A stretch of DNA of 64,000 nucleotides from NCBI GenBank assembly GCA_013396915.1, contig VWZL01002517.1, forward strand, positions 1,415,137-1,479,136, in the 5' to 3' direction. This document shows, in pieces, positions 35,891-47,939 of this stretch; the stretch's first letter is position 1; each line of letters opens with the position of its first letter. The DNA comes from Stercorarius parasiticus (taxonomy: Eukaryota > Chordata > Aves > Charadriiformes > Stercorariidae). The notes below the pieces were generated by a model. The model ran no database searches. It was not told where the DNA came from and saw only the letters and a list, made by a program, of their open reading frames with translations. A program made the position numbers and the translations under genes.

Positions 35891-38800
35891 AATGGGCAAG
35901 GTGGCATATCCACACCAAACACAGAAGAACAACTTCTAAAAGGAGAAAAGCAAGTGTAAAAGAGCTCTGGTTCGGCTAGCAGGGCAGAAGTTACGCAAGG
36001 ACTGAGGGTTTGACACCTTACGCTGAGCACGGCGGCAGCCACGGCCTCCCACGGGGAGCTGAACACCAGCACGGCCGATGCCCAGCCTGGCACAGGACAC
36101 ACCTCCCCTTTGCACACACAAACTTAGCACCAACTTACAATGATAGGCAGAATTTGTCCCATCACAACTTGGAAAGATGAGCAAAAAGAGCAGAGAACTA
36201 AAGAGAGAAAATGTGGGAGAACAACTTTATATTATGCTTAGCTTTGGACTATCTTTGCTTTCAAAGTAATTTTAATAACAAAACACTCATTTCCAGAACA
36301 GTGTCATGATCTAGCTTGCTAATAAGCTTTTTTCAGGCATTAATTAATAATAAGCATTCATGTTATATCCCCAGTTAAATGGTGTCAGTAGTCACTACTC
36401 TGTATTTTAATTCTATTTAAATTTAAAATCCCTATTTTAATTCCATTAGCTAAATAGTAGCCGCTCCAGCTGAAACGTTTGGAAGCTTCTGTAAGACAAA
36501 CATCGGCGGATGGCTTTCTCAACGGACTAGCAGCCAACTCATTCATGCGCTACCACCTTTACTCGAAATTCCGTAGCCTCCCATCCTGCGCTGCTATCTA
36601 ATGAGTGTACTTTCGTTTATACCTATGGAGCTCTCTTGACTTCAATTAAATTATGAGGATAGAAAGGAGCAGAATTTGACCTTCTGGGTATACCCAGATA
36701 GAAAGAACAAGCTGCATGATATCTTCGAGACAAATCGACTCCTGCATCTGGTCATAAACTCCTTTCCAAAAATGAATTAAATTAGCCTGCCTAACAGACA
36801 TTGGAGCAAAAAGCTTAATGTGTTTTGATGTTGAGATGAGCTACACGCTATTTATTAGGAAACAAATAATCATAGTAAATTACAGTTCACAGCTGAAAAC
36901 AAGAGAAAGTGCCTTAATATTAATAGCTTCTTCCATTGTACACTGTCCACAGCAGCAAACAGAAATCTGCTTTACCTCCTGAAACCCCTGGGCAGGTCGT
37001 CTCTCTTTTGTATGCAGTTCATCTCAAAAAGCCTTTTGCACCACAGTCTCGTACCTGGGATGGTAGAAGAGTTTGGAGTTGGGCCCTTCTGCTTGGCAAG
37101 AGCTCGTTGCTTCACTTGTACAACATGCTCCACAAACCCGCGGTGCGGCATACAACATCCGCAGCCGGCTCTCACCGCGAGCTTCTGCCTGATCTCGGCG
37201 CTCATCTATGAATACGTAATCCTGAATGGTCAGGAAACAAAGCAGAGGGTGTCTTCAAAGTCATAGTAAAAAAAAAAAAAAAAAAAAAAAAAGGTTTTCA
37301 ATTTTTCTCTGTGTTTTCTTGGAGCTGAGTTGGTTGAAATGAAGTCACAACAAGAGTAGAGAAGAAATATGAAAAGATCTTCCAGCACATCTGGTTTGCC
37401 CATTAATGCTCAGCTGGTAGTTTGCAACTAAGGGCCACATGACTAAAATGAAATACATGAAGTGCTAAATGCATTACAGAGCAGCAATATGTGTTTTCAG
37501 AAGAGACCAATAGATGCTATATGTGAAAAAATAATACTAATATTCTACATCTCCATACGCGAAAAGTCTGTGTTACAGGATCAGAATAGCAAGTCAAGCT
37601 TTACGACGGCACAGAATTAACGTTCCTTTGGCAGTTTTGCTGTGCGTTTTCATGACATCACCTTTAACCACATGGTCTCACGCTAATTTTGCCACAGAAC
37701 AGCTGTCTCAGTGCACAGAGGGATGATACTTCATGGACAGCTATTCTTAGCTTTGTTTTCTCATCCTTGCTCAAAGAACAGTTCTGTTTGCTGAACACTA
37801 TTTAAAGCCTCAGAAACGAGAAAGACGCTGCATATGACTCTCCATGTTTCTACAGGTATCACACAGCTGCTGCAGACCCTCCTCAGGGAGTCGCCGTGCC
37901 AGTCCCTGCCCAAAAATGTCTGTTCTCACCCCCGGGACACCTCCATACCGAGCATCCCAGTCACTCAGGGTGACGTGGCTGCCGAAAGCTGAGGGCATTC
38001 CCCATTCCAGGATGGGCTGCGTTCTTCCAGAGGCTGATGTGTTGGTCAAATCCACCTGGATTCTCAGGAGGGTGGGAAAAACCTCCCTGGTGAAAGAATG
38101 GCCACCCCACACAAAACACAGCGTGCTCTTCTAAAAGGGTGAGAACATTTCAAGACCAACAACAGTTACTATCCTAGGCGGAGAATTGTGGGTTTCTCCC
38201 TCTAGTCTTAACAGACTCAAGAAGAAAATATTTATCAGGGAAGGAATAATTGGAAAAATTCAGATCAGAACCTAAAGTTTGGTGGATACGCAAGCTTTTT
38301 GATGAGACTGAAGAAGCGAAGAGCAGGTCCTTGTGTGCCTGAAAAGATCTATTTATTTTTTTTTTTAGGTTGAAGTGTCATACTTTGATTCTGGGTAAAC
38401 TTGAAAAAGAAAAAAGACTACCCCTAAGCGGGTTTCCAAAGGGCCAGTATCCATCCATGCAGCTCTTCCGTAGGGAACAGCTTTGCCCTGCGGTCTTCCC
38501 GAAGCTCACCCCTAAGGCACGAGGTCGGTACCTCCGCACCATGGCGCATCTCGGTTGGACTCGGAGATCCCTGCGGAAATGGCTCGGGGGCTGCTCTACA
38601 GACACTGCTCTGAATGTCCAACCCCGTGCTCTGCATGCAACGGCAAGCCAAGGGCTGCACCAGGCCAGTCGCTTCGCCCTTGTCTCTAGGGAAAACCTTC
38701 AGCGGTGCAGGAACGGCGAGCGTAGTACGGGGTCCCCACAGCAGCCTCCGCACACCAAGGGCTTATGGGAAATATCAAGCTCCTTATTAAAAACTCCGTA

Positions 38801-39929
38801 AATGGCAACAAAGCTGCTACGAAAACGTGACTCAATGGGGTCAATAGGACACGCAGGATTTAGGTGCCACCTCCCCCTTTTGCAGGGAGTCTGAGGGCAC
38901 TATCTGCTCAACCCAGCCCCAAAAGAAGGCGCACATGCCAGCTGCTCACCCTTCTTTTCTGCAATAAAACAAGGAACACTAATTCTATTTGGACTTGGAG
39001 GAAAAAACAATTCAGCTTGCAAATTTCTTTACTATGCAATTTGCTTCATGGAGCCCCTGCCTTCACTCATTGCCTCCTGTCAAATACCTGAGTATCATGA
39101 CACCTCCTCGACACACACATCATCTGAAACATGCTCTGCTCACCCTGTTGCCAGTTTCACCTGTTCCAGCACAAATTATTCCACTACACATCCTTCAGAG
39201 GGAACGGAGAAGCCACAGGAGGTAAAAATGAAGCCCTGGCACCACCATATGCTGAAGGTTTTGCAAAGTCATAAAACTCCTTAATGCTTTGCATTTTACT
39301 TGCTGAAAGTTTCTTGGTCTCTACCGCGAGAATGGAGCAATCTAAGATCAGTGTGAATTCAAATTTTTATGCATGTATTAATATAAATCTATATCTTTAT
39401 ATATATACACATATACATTTGTACGTGCACACACACAAATTGTGTGTTAGAGACAAGGACCAATAACAGGTTTTGTATTCAATGCTGAAGTGCTTTTTCT
39501 TAACCCCAAAGAAAGAATCGGCCAAGTCCTCTACTGTAAAGTAGATGGAGAAAGAGGATGGACAGAAGCTAAGAGGAACCTTCCGTAGATGACTTAATAT
39601 TCAGACTCAACAGTTCATTAGAAAGATAGCGATCGCTCCTTTTTTCTTTCTTGCCAACTTTGAACATTCTTCTTAAAGGGCATTGTATTTTAGGTAGGCA
39701 TTTATTCAGAAGTACAAACTCATTGTATTCTGTTAATCCTACATTTCTGTTAATACCGCTTATGGTTTCTCATGCTGTTCCCCCCATGCTGCCAAAGTCA
39801 GTACATTCAGATTAATGGACTAGAAAAATGCAAAGTATTTCCAAAAGGACACGATTTCTTTTACTTTAAGGTTTCCTAGAACTATCCCAAAGCTATAAAA
39901 AAAAATATGCTCTCCTTATTGAAATAAAA
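35891..39929. other. Unique region with GC-richer exon-like patches
   Basis: AT-rich background containing three GC-richer blocks at about 36935-37230, 37840-38130 and 38420-38800. Each has frames open on more than one strand, and some have plausible splice signals. None encodes a domain I recognise, so no gene is called. The best candidates are treated as findings. Confidence 0.5.
37268..37292 (+). repeat. Poly-A run (25 A)
   Basis: Uninterrupted A25 immediately right of a GC-richer block. It may be a simple homopolymer, or less likely the tail of a retrotransposed transcript. I could not find a matching target-site duplication. Confidence 0.9.
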
Positions 39930-40190
39930 GGGAAGGGCATACTAGATATGGAAGATGCTCAAAATAGGATGAAAAGGATGGGCAAAGGTATAGACTTCTC
40001 TATGAAGAGTCACTAAGTAGGTCAGTTTATAAAAGATATGAGTTGGAGGAAGCATGACAGGTATCTACCAAATCCCGAGTGGCATGGAGAGGCTGGATCG
40101 GGAACAGCTCGTCGTCATCTCTGGTGTAGAATCGAGAGCTCCAAATAAACCTGGTCCCAGAGAATCATTTCTGATAGCACAGTATGTTAA
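39930..40190 (+). mobile_element. Ancient decayed CR1/L3-type LINE, ORF2 C-terminal part
   Basis: The plus strand resembles the region downstream of the reverse transcriptase in old amniote CR1-type elements. Around 39970-40010 the sequence matches the usual ERLYEERLK-type segment. At 40081-40125 it encodes GMERLDREQLVVISG, the counterpart of the common GMERVDREQLF motif. The following block resembles the TRGHPMKL-type segment but is badly decayed. No tail is preserved. It is much older than the tailed CR1 copies. Limits are approximate. Confidence 0.68.
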
Positions 40191-40445
40191 CCCTACCTCT
40201 CGGTTTCTCCCTAAGTGACCTCATAACTTATTATAATGAGTTTAGTGTGACTAGTCAGAATCAAATCTAGCAGAAGTAATTAAGATTTATCTAATCTCAG
40301 GCTAATCTGACAGCCAACACTGACGAGGGGTTTTTTTTGTGCTTTAACCAAATTTACGGCTGACATCCCAACTGCAGGAGCTGCATAGAGCAGATGCAAG
40401 TCCTGAGAAACACAAATCATTCAACCAGTTCTTGTTTCTTTGGTT

Positions 40446-40459
40446 CCCCCCCCCCCCCC
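40446..40459 (+). repeat. Poly-C run (14 C)
   Basis: Uninterrupted C14 followed by ACCCCTCCCC. It is a simple homopolymer tract, with a G run on the complementary strand. Confidence 0.9.
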
Positions 40460-43400
40460 ACCCCTCCCCATGGATAAAGATTGACTTTCTTGATGAATTT
40501 TCTACAAAAAGCACCACTCCAAAACGAAGATGCCTTGGACAAGGACTAAATCTGGTATGACACTCTGCATCACACCTATTTATGCTAAATGTCCACGCAA
40601 AAATAGCAGTGATGACTAAAGAATGCCAGCAGCCCTTGCACTCCGACTGGCAGTTCCAGGATCTTAATTTTTAACGTGTCAAAGTTAACATATTGTTGCT
40701 ATTATAAATGGAAATAATCATTCAGCAGCAGAGTGTTAATGACATCCCATTAAAAAGAGTGCCTTTCCCTGGCAGAATGAAGGCACAGACAGCGGTTAGC
40801 CTTGGAAAAGGCACAGAAATACTTAAAGGAGCTTCTGTGCACAGATTCGAAAGCTGATGTGCCAGCAGAGGCAAACGTGTCAGTGGTGATTTTTTTAGCG
40901 CGGCCCCGATCACAGATACTTCTGCAGGACTCCTGAAATGTGGCTTTACTAGGAAAAACCCGGAAAAATCCCTCAGTACTTAGAAAAATAGCGCAGCATC
41001 TGCAACCATGGAACAACAAATAAAGAAAACCGTATTTTATGGCACTAAGAAAAATTCTTACAAATACACGCGTATTAAGTGAGGGTTTTTTCTCAAATTT
41101 CATGAAGGCCATTGTTCCCCAAAATGGCACATCAGGGCCCTAGTGAGGCCCAGGTCTGTGACAGTCCATGAGGATTGCCTTTGTCCTGGAGATAGTTCCA
41201 AGCCAAATCCTCTCTTCTAGGCAATATTTAGAAACCACAAATCAGGCTGTTACATAGACCATATCAATACATGGCTACAAATACAATATATGTATGTTCT
41301 AGCATTTCTCACGTAAACTGTTATTCTGTTAAGTATTTGGTAAAAAAATCCTGTTCCAAAAATAAATTTTGTCTCAAAACTCCCATTACTTCTGCCTTTC
41401 AGAATGCAAGAGAAGGTTCTACTTAACTGTCACATCAAGAAGATACTAAAAATCACACAGACTTTCATGGCATTTCTGATCCAAATTGCTTTGATACTTT
41501 AACCCTGCCTTAAAAATTAAAACAGTCATCTGGGTAAATAAGTAAGTTTTGCTCAGTTGCAGAACTTCCAAGAAAATTATTAAACCTTGGAATGTTATTA
41601 TCATCGGTCATAACTAAATTTCTGTACTATAATGATTCATCTTCCTGCTCGTCTACAGGATAACAACTTTTCCTCAATTCATGAGGCAACGAATGTATTT
41701 ATGAATCAACAGTAGCATCTCTGCTGTGCTCAGACGCCAGAGGGGACGACGTGCTTCCACACAGGTGGCACAACACGGCTCCCTCGGCCACCGGAGCCAG
41801 GTACAACCCTGTGCTGGGCATCAGACAGAAACACATCCCTCCCCAGAGCCGCAGATGGGATCTGGTAGACCCTTCTTCTGTGACACACGTCACCGCAGGC
41901 TTGTGCTATCCCACAAGGATGCAGAGGTGCAGGACATTCTGCAAGACAAGCCTTTGAAGCAACGCTTTCTAATCTGTCACAGGACAAAGCACAGATGAAA
42001 AAAGGAAGAAGGTACCCAAGGACCACCAAGGAAACGCAGGATGTGACCATCAGCCCAGGAAGTCCAAGAGGATTCTGGAGCCCCTGCTCAGGCTGCACCT
42101 CCGGCTGCTTCCCAACACCTGCCTGACCCTCTCCTCTCCCCACGGATCCCTGCAGATCCCCACAGACCCCAACTCCTCCATGCCTCCATACTAGGTCATC
42201 CCCTTCCCTTCTTGCCATGCACCCATGCAGGAGGGGGCCAACACGCACAGCCTCTCAAAACAAGGGTGGTCATGAAAGCTCATGAGATGACATTGCTCAC
42301 CCACAGACAACAGCATCCATGCTCATGTCATTACTCTTCCCTGTCTCCTGTGGACACTGGTTGGATGCCCTTTACATTGGGTGACTCTCCTCCAGATTGG
42401 GTGACCACAGAGGCTTTGCACCAAAGCATCCATGCAGCAAGGAGCCTCCAAGCACAGGTGGCACCACATCACACTGCTGAGCTACCACGGCAGGGCTCCT
42501 GCCGGCTCCAGCTGCAGCACGTCCATCCTCCCTCCAACCTCAACCTCCGGCTTTCCCAGCAGCCAGCATGGATGAAGCCTCACACCTCCTCCTCCTTCAG
42601 ACGAACATGAGCATTACAAAGCCTTCCTGATACAAACCAAAAGGATTTTGGGGTGTTATGCCATTGGGCAGGAATATCTAATGAGTATTTCTCAACAAAA
42701 TCCATTTGAGGGTAATTCTGCTCTTCCATCACCCTACAGAACTCTCCACCCTTTATTTCATATGTTCACGAATTTGTAACCAGCCTCTCGCCAACGTTCA
42801 TTCAGAACACCATGAAGTGCTCTGGTAACTCATGTATTTCACAAACCTCAGCACATAACATGGCAAGGTAACTTCTGGCGCACGACTGGAAAGCACGGCA
42901 CATTGCTGTGCAATATGTCACTGTGCCGTGACATGCAGAAATCTTTGCTTCTCCTACAGTGCTCGGCTGCCTGCACGGCCAGGAGCCTGCAACGCTGCCG
43001 TCGAAATGGCTGAACACGAGGAGGAGCATGTAGACTCCCAGCAAAGATGAAGAAGGGATGCACAACGCCAGGCAGAAGTGGCACCCTTGCTGCTCTCAGG
43101 TACTTATCTACTAGTTTGGCATCTATAGACTGATTAGCTGCTGAAAACCATCAGCCATTTCGAGAAACAATTTCTGAATGGTTTACAAGACACAGCAGGT
43201 TACACTGCAGGATACATTTGCCAGGAAAAAAGAGAAAGACCATTTCATATTTCTGGTTCATAATCAATATCCAGCCTACAAAGCAGCGGGAAGATAAAAC
43301 TGCATTATTACTGCAGGAGAAAGCACTGATGGATTTAGGAAGAAAAAAAAAATCCCTCGCCATATAAGGGCTGTGAACATTTTCCCACTTAAGACAACGT

Positions 43401-44821
43401 GTGGGATCATATTCACAGACACAGAAATATGTTCTGTTCCCTGACACCCACAGTCCTAGAACACCGGGCTGAAGTGCTGGCAAGAATAAGAACCATTTGT
43501 TAAGTACAAAAAATGTCTCACATAATTAGAGAACTGCTGAAAGCTACCAATTTAGTACTCAGGCTTTAAAATTTAAGAATTTTTATTGTAACAACAGCTA
43601 AAGCTTCAGTATGCCTAGAGGTGGAAACGCCCAACGCGTGCACCACACGGTTTGATCAATGTATCAAATACCTGAGGCAAAATTAAACACAAGGTACAAA
43701 GAGATTTTGACACCACTCAAACAACACCTTTAGCAGATTTTATGCTAATTATGAAGGGACGCTGCCCACCAGGTACCCAGAGGTCCCTTCCCACTGGGGT
43801 GACACGTTCCCCTCCCCAGCCTCACCCATCTCACCGCCAGCTCCCCCAGCCTCCCGCCAGGCAGTGCTCCGTAACCATCCCCACGTGTCCCTCCTGTCCA
43901 GGCGGTGCTCCAGCCTCTCAAACGGCCCTTCTGTCAGGAGTAATGGGGACCATAAACATCTCACAAAGCGTCTACCAGGGACGAAGACCCTCTGCCCAAA
44001 AGACTCTTCAATAGCCAAACCCTGAGAATGGCAATGAAGAGAAGATGGGAATGTGGTGTTGAAAACACAACATATGGCGTTTGAATGTGGGGTTTTTTAA
44101 TATATTTGAGAATAAAGTGACGCAAAAGAGCAGCAGACAGTGGGAGGGATTGGTGGGGAAGAGCTGGAGATAAAGCTCCTGGCCTTGCTGCCACCAAGAC
44201 CCATAGCCATCACTTGGCTCCTTGGCCACCAAAGGCACCGAAGCTTCCCCGCTGGCAGCTCCTCTCGTCTCCTCCCGGCCTCCCGGGCTCCTCACCTCCG
44301 ACCACAACAGAGACCCAACACCTTCTACAGAAGAAAGAACAGATGCTGCAGAAAGGGGAGATAGCGCTGACGATGGCCTCTCGCTAACTCCTGACGTAAC
44401 ACGGGCACGGTATAAATCCATTACGACAGTGGGTTCCTCAGACAGTTCCTGGCATGGCATCATTCTCCTGGCATGCCATCAGCTTTCTTCCATAGTCTTC
44501 CCTAAGTCAATTGCAGCAAAAATTTAAGAAGTACCAAAAAAGACACCAACAGAGCAGTATTTTGAAACCAGCAGCTGAAGAACAATCCAAGTCAACCACA
44601 GATTTAAATTCCGCTCGATTCTGCACTTCGGAGCAGCGCTCTCCAGGGAACGGAGCATCAGCTACGTGACACGAGGTCAGTGCCCGCAGCCCGCCAACTC
44701 CCACCGCCGGGCACGCTCCGCTCTGCTCCGCTGCTCGCACCGTCTCACAACACGAACTTCGGAGCTCACGCGGATTTCTGTTTATCAAAATGCTCTCTAA
44801 GTACATATTCCATACCTGGAA

Positions 44822-44845
44822 GATTGCCCTATTGATTGCCCTATT
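44822..44845. repeat. Perfect 12-base tandem duplication
   Basis: GATTGCCCTATT occurs twice in immediate succession. It is a short recent duplication with no further copies. Confidence 0.9.
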
Positions 44846-46522
44846 TATAGCCCGTGTCATATCTTCCGAGCATCAAACTTCAGCGATAAACTCAGCATCA
44901 AAGATTTCACAAGTATGGCTTTACATCTTAAGCACACCATTGAAAAAAATGGTAATGACTGATAATTCTGTGTAATTTATGTGACATAAAAACAAGCATT
45001 TGTTTCCCATCCAGGGGAGCTTGCACAGCGAGCCCAGACCCACAGGAGTGCCACCGACTGTGTCGCACATCCCGATTATTGCATTTGAATAAACGCTATT
45101 GCTGCCCTTCACCCAATCCAGACAGACTCGCATTTTTTCTGCCCACTGTACACCATCTCCTGTGCTTATAAAAGGTTAAACTTTCTCTTCTCAGATTTTC
45201 TTTGTACCAGCTCCCATTTTCATTTCTTTTCCCCAGCAAAATACTTGGGGGGAAGAAAAAAAAAAAAAAGCAGCATTTTCCTCCAATAAGCTTAAACTCC
45301 TGTAGCTATATATCCATTCACTCTGGATACGAGTGGGCTAAAGGATGAAGAATGTTCTCCTCCTTACAATAAAAGAGAGCAGCCTTCCTGAGCTTATGGC
45401 TTCCTTTCCTTCTTTAGTCACCGTAGCTTGATCCATTAACATTTCCCTTGCTCCACTTCACCAGAGCACCTCTCGAGCTGTACGGATTTTATGCTCCTTT
45501 ACTTCCCTAATTTTGCATTTAGCTACAAAACTGCCAGCGGCAGCCTGTCCCCGGGGCCGTCAGACCTCTTACACCAAGCTGTAGAGCTCCTTCCACGCAT
45601 CCTTCCTCCTGACCATTCCACCTCTCCACCTTCGACTCCTCCATAACTTCTAAGCAGGTCACGCTAAAAGGTGTAACATTTCCCAGTGAAGAAGCACAGT
45701 AACACACGTAGGATTTCTCTGCCATCACCAAATTGCTGCATTCCCAGAAAGAAGGAAAAAAAAAAAAAAAAAGATCTGACAAAAAGCTACCAGTTCTGAA
45801 AGACTTGTCCTAGGATTTGATGCAATCTGCCATGCCGGCAAATTAAAGCCTACAGAAACCACGCTAAAATTAGAGAGAGCCGAGATGAAAACCAAAGACA
45901 CATGGTGGCTCTTACAAATCTTTAAATAGGGCTTAATACAACCTTTCGGTGCTTGGTCCGTGCTCAGCTAAGATGTACCGAGATCATTAATTTATATTAT
46001 AAAGTAGCACTGACTACTTCTGGGACAGTTTTCTGCACTGCACTTTACAGGGTAATCGGTGTGGGCTTTCAGACACCGACCTAGTGGACCAGTGGAGTTT
46101 CAAAGCGCCTGTGATGGGTCTGATGGATTCAGACACCCTTATTTAAAGGGAAGTATGTCCTGCTGCACTCACGTGCAGAGGGTCTGACTCTCAGGTCACC
46201 AGCCCAAGCCCTGCCCAAGTGGTGCCACCTGGGCCTGGCTACCCAAGACAATGGCCAGGGCTTCTGTGCAGCTGCAGGGATGGAGCCACCGCATGCCCAT
46301 CACCCTCCAGCAGGTCAGGGCAGGGGCTGGGGCAGGTGAACGTGGCAGTTGAATGTCTAATAGGCTAAAATTCACCATTTCTGGAGCACTGGGAAACCTT
46401 TGCTGCGCATGGATCACCCACTCCTGTCCATGATCCCAGGCACCGAACGGCGCCTCCTGAGCAGCAGCTCCCGGTGTGTGCTGGAGGACCCAGCAGCACA
46501 GCGGTGGCTGGTGCGGAGCCCA

Positions 46523-46560
46523 GGGGTGGCTCGGGTGGGGGGGAAGGGGGGGCTCCAGGG
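46523..46560 (+). repeat. G-rich tract, G-quadruplex candidate
   Basis: Five G runs of 4, 3, 7, 7 and 3 bases are separated by short linkers. This meets the usual pattern for a G-quadruplex on the plus strand. It lies about 1.4 kb left of the CpG island. Confidence 0.7.
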
Positions 46561-47939
46561 CTGCCACCACGCAGCTGCAGGCTGCTGGCCCTTGGGAGCA
46601 TCTGCTGGCCACCTTCAGATGTGGGTTAATCCCCGTTTTGTGGGTCTACGACAAAGTTTGATGCTCTGCTGTATTTTGCATCACCGGCATCTCTGCTTTA
46701 AGATCAATGTCCGCAGCTGAAGCTTTGTACAGATGCGAATACCTCAGGGGCTATTAATTCCTCATTCATCTGAAGTTTTGTGGCTTTAACGGCGCGCACA
46801 CTGTTGAAACATTCCAGAGATAATGCACAACCTTCCTTTTAAAATCCCGTTTCGTAAGCAACTACGACTTTAACGAATTCTTAATGAATGCTTAAGAAGC
46901 ATTTATAAATTCCCGTGGGACGAAGGAGTGAAGCATTTGCTCACGACCATGCACCAAGGACTGCCACAAGCGCGGCCGGCACCGGCCAGGCCGTGTCCGA
47001 GCGGCCGCCTCCATCCCGGCTCCCCGCAGCCGCGGCGTTGGCTGCCGACCTGCTGCTCCCTGCTTGCCACGCATCCCGTGGGCAATGAGCCACGATTGCT
47101 GTAACTTCAGCAGCTGCAAAAATTGGTTTATTGTAAAACCATTTTTCAAAATTATTTCACGTTATTCGTATAACAGAAACACAGAAAAGCTCCTCCTGTG
47201 TGAGATAATTAAAAAAAATAAATTAAGATACTGTTTTATCAAAGAAGAAGTTTTACACATCAAATACTGGCAAAGGGTAAAGTTCACATAGTCATCGAGC
47301 TAACACGACACATCAAGATATTTGATTATATGATCATTAATTTAATACAGTTTTGAAATAAATGACGGTAATTAACACTGTTTGAAAAATGAAGAAACCT
47401 CCTTTCACTGCAGTTGCTTGAAAAGAAAGATACACGACCTCCTCAGGAGGCTGATTCCCTTTCCATCCCCGTACCTAGGAACTGAGGCAACATTAACATT
47501 CTCGAAAAAAGAGGTCGTGTTTTCCAAGACGCACAATTTATTTATAATTATGTAGATTCTGACATCAGCTGTTCCTATTTCTTTAACAAGTCCTGCTACT
47601 TCCAAAAAAGTGGCTGTAATATGCGACGTGGAGGTTGCCATGGCAAGCATACATCCTCTGTCGAGTATCTGAGCGAGCAGATGCGTAACGGCAAAACCCA
47701 CCAGATTAAGTCACTTCTCTTGTCATGTAACGATGAGGAAAATGCTTTATATTTCATCTGCTCCTAAGGATTATAATTACTCAGAACACCTGAGGTTAAA
47801 ACCAAGAACGGCACGTGGCTGGAGCTTTTAGCTGATAAATCACAGATGCACAAAAAGCAAAATGAAGGGGTTTAATCGGAGTGATGGGCATACCGAAAAT
47901 ATCCAGGGCACGGATCATTTTTATTTCCCCAAAACCGAG

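Larger units (their letters stand above)
40191..47939. other. Unique region leading to the CpG island
   Basis: Mostly AT-rich single-copy sequence. GC-richer blocks lie at about 41700-42620, 43760-43930, 44200-44370, 46190-46620 and 46960-47060. No repeat family or coding domain was recognised. The AT-rich block 47100-47400 and the segment around 46790-46920 look like ordinary unique DNA that could include conserved noncoding elements, but this cannot be shown from one sequence. Confidence 0.5.

Noticed and set aside
38370..38801. 143-codon plus-strand open frame preceded by a T-rich tract and AG
   Set aside because: The peptide has no recognisable motif, the minus strand is also open, and the T run is a common simple tract.
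94..39637. The 10-base palindrome AGCGATCGCT at 94-103 and again at 39628-39637
   Set aside because: Two isolated copies 39 kb apart with no shared flanking sequence beyond a few bases. This is compatible with chance.
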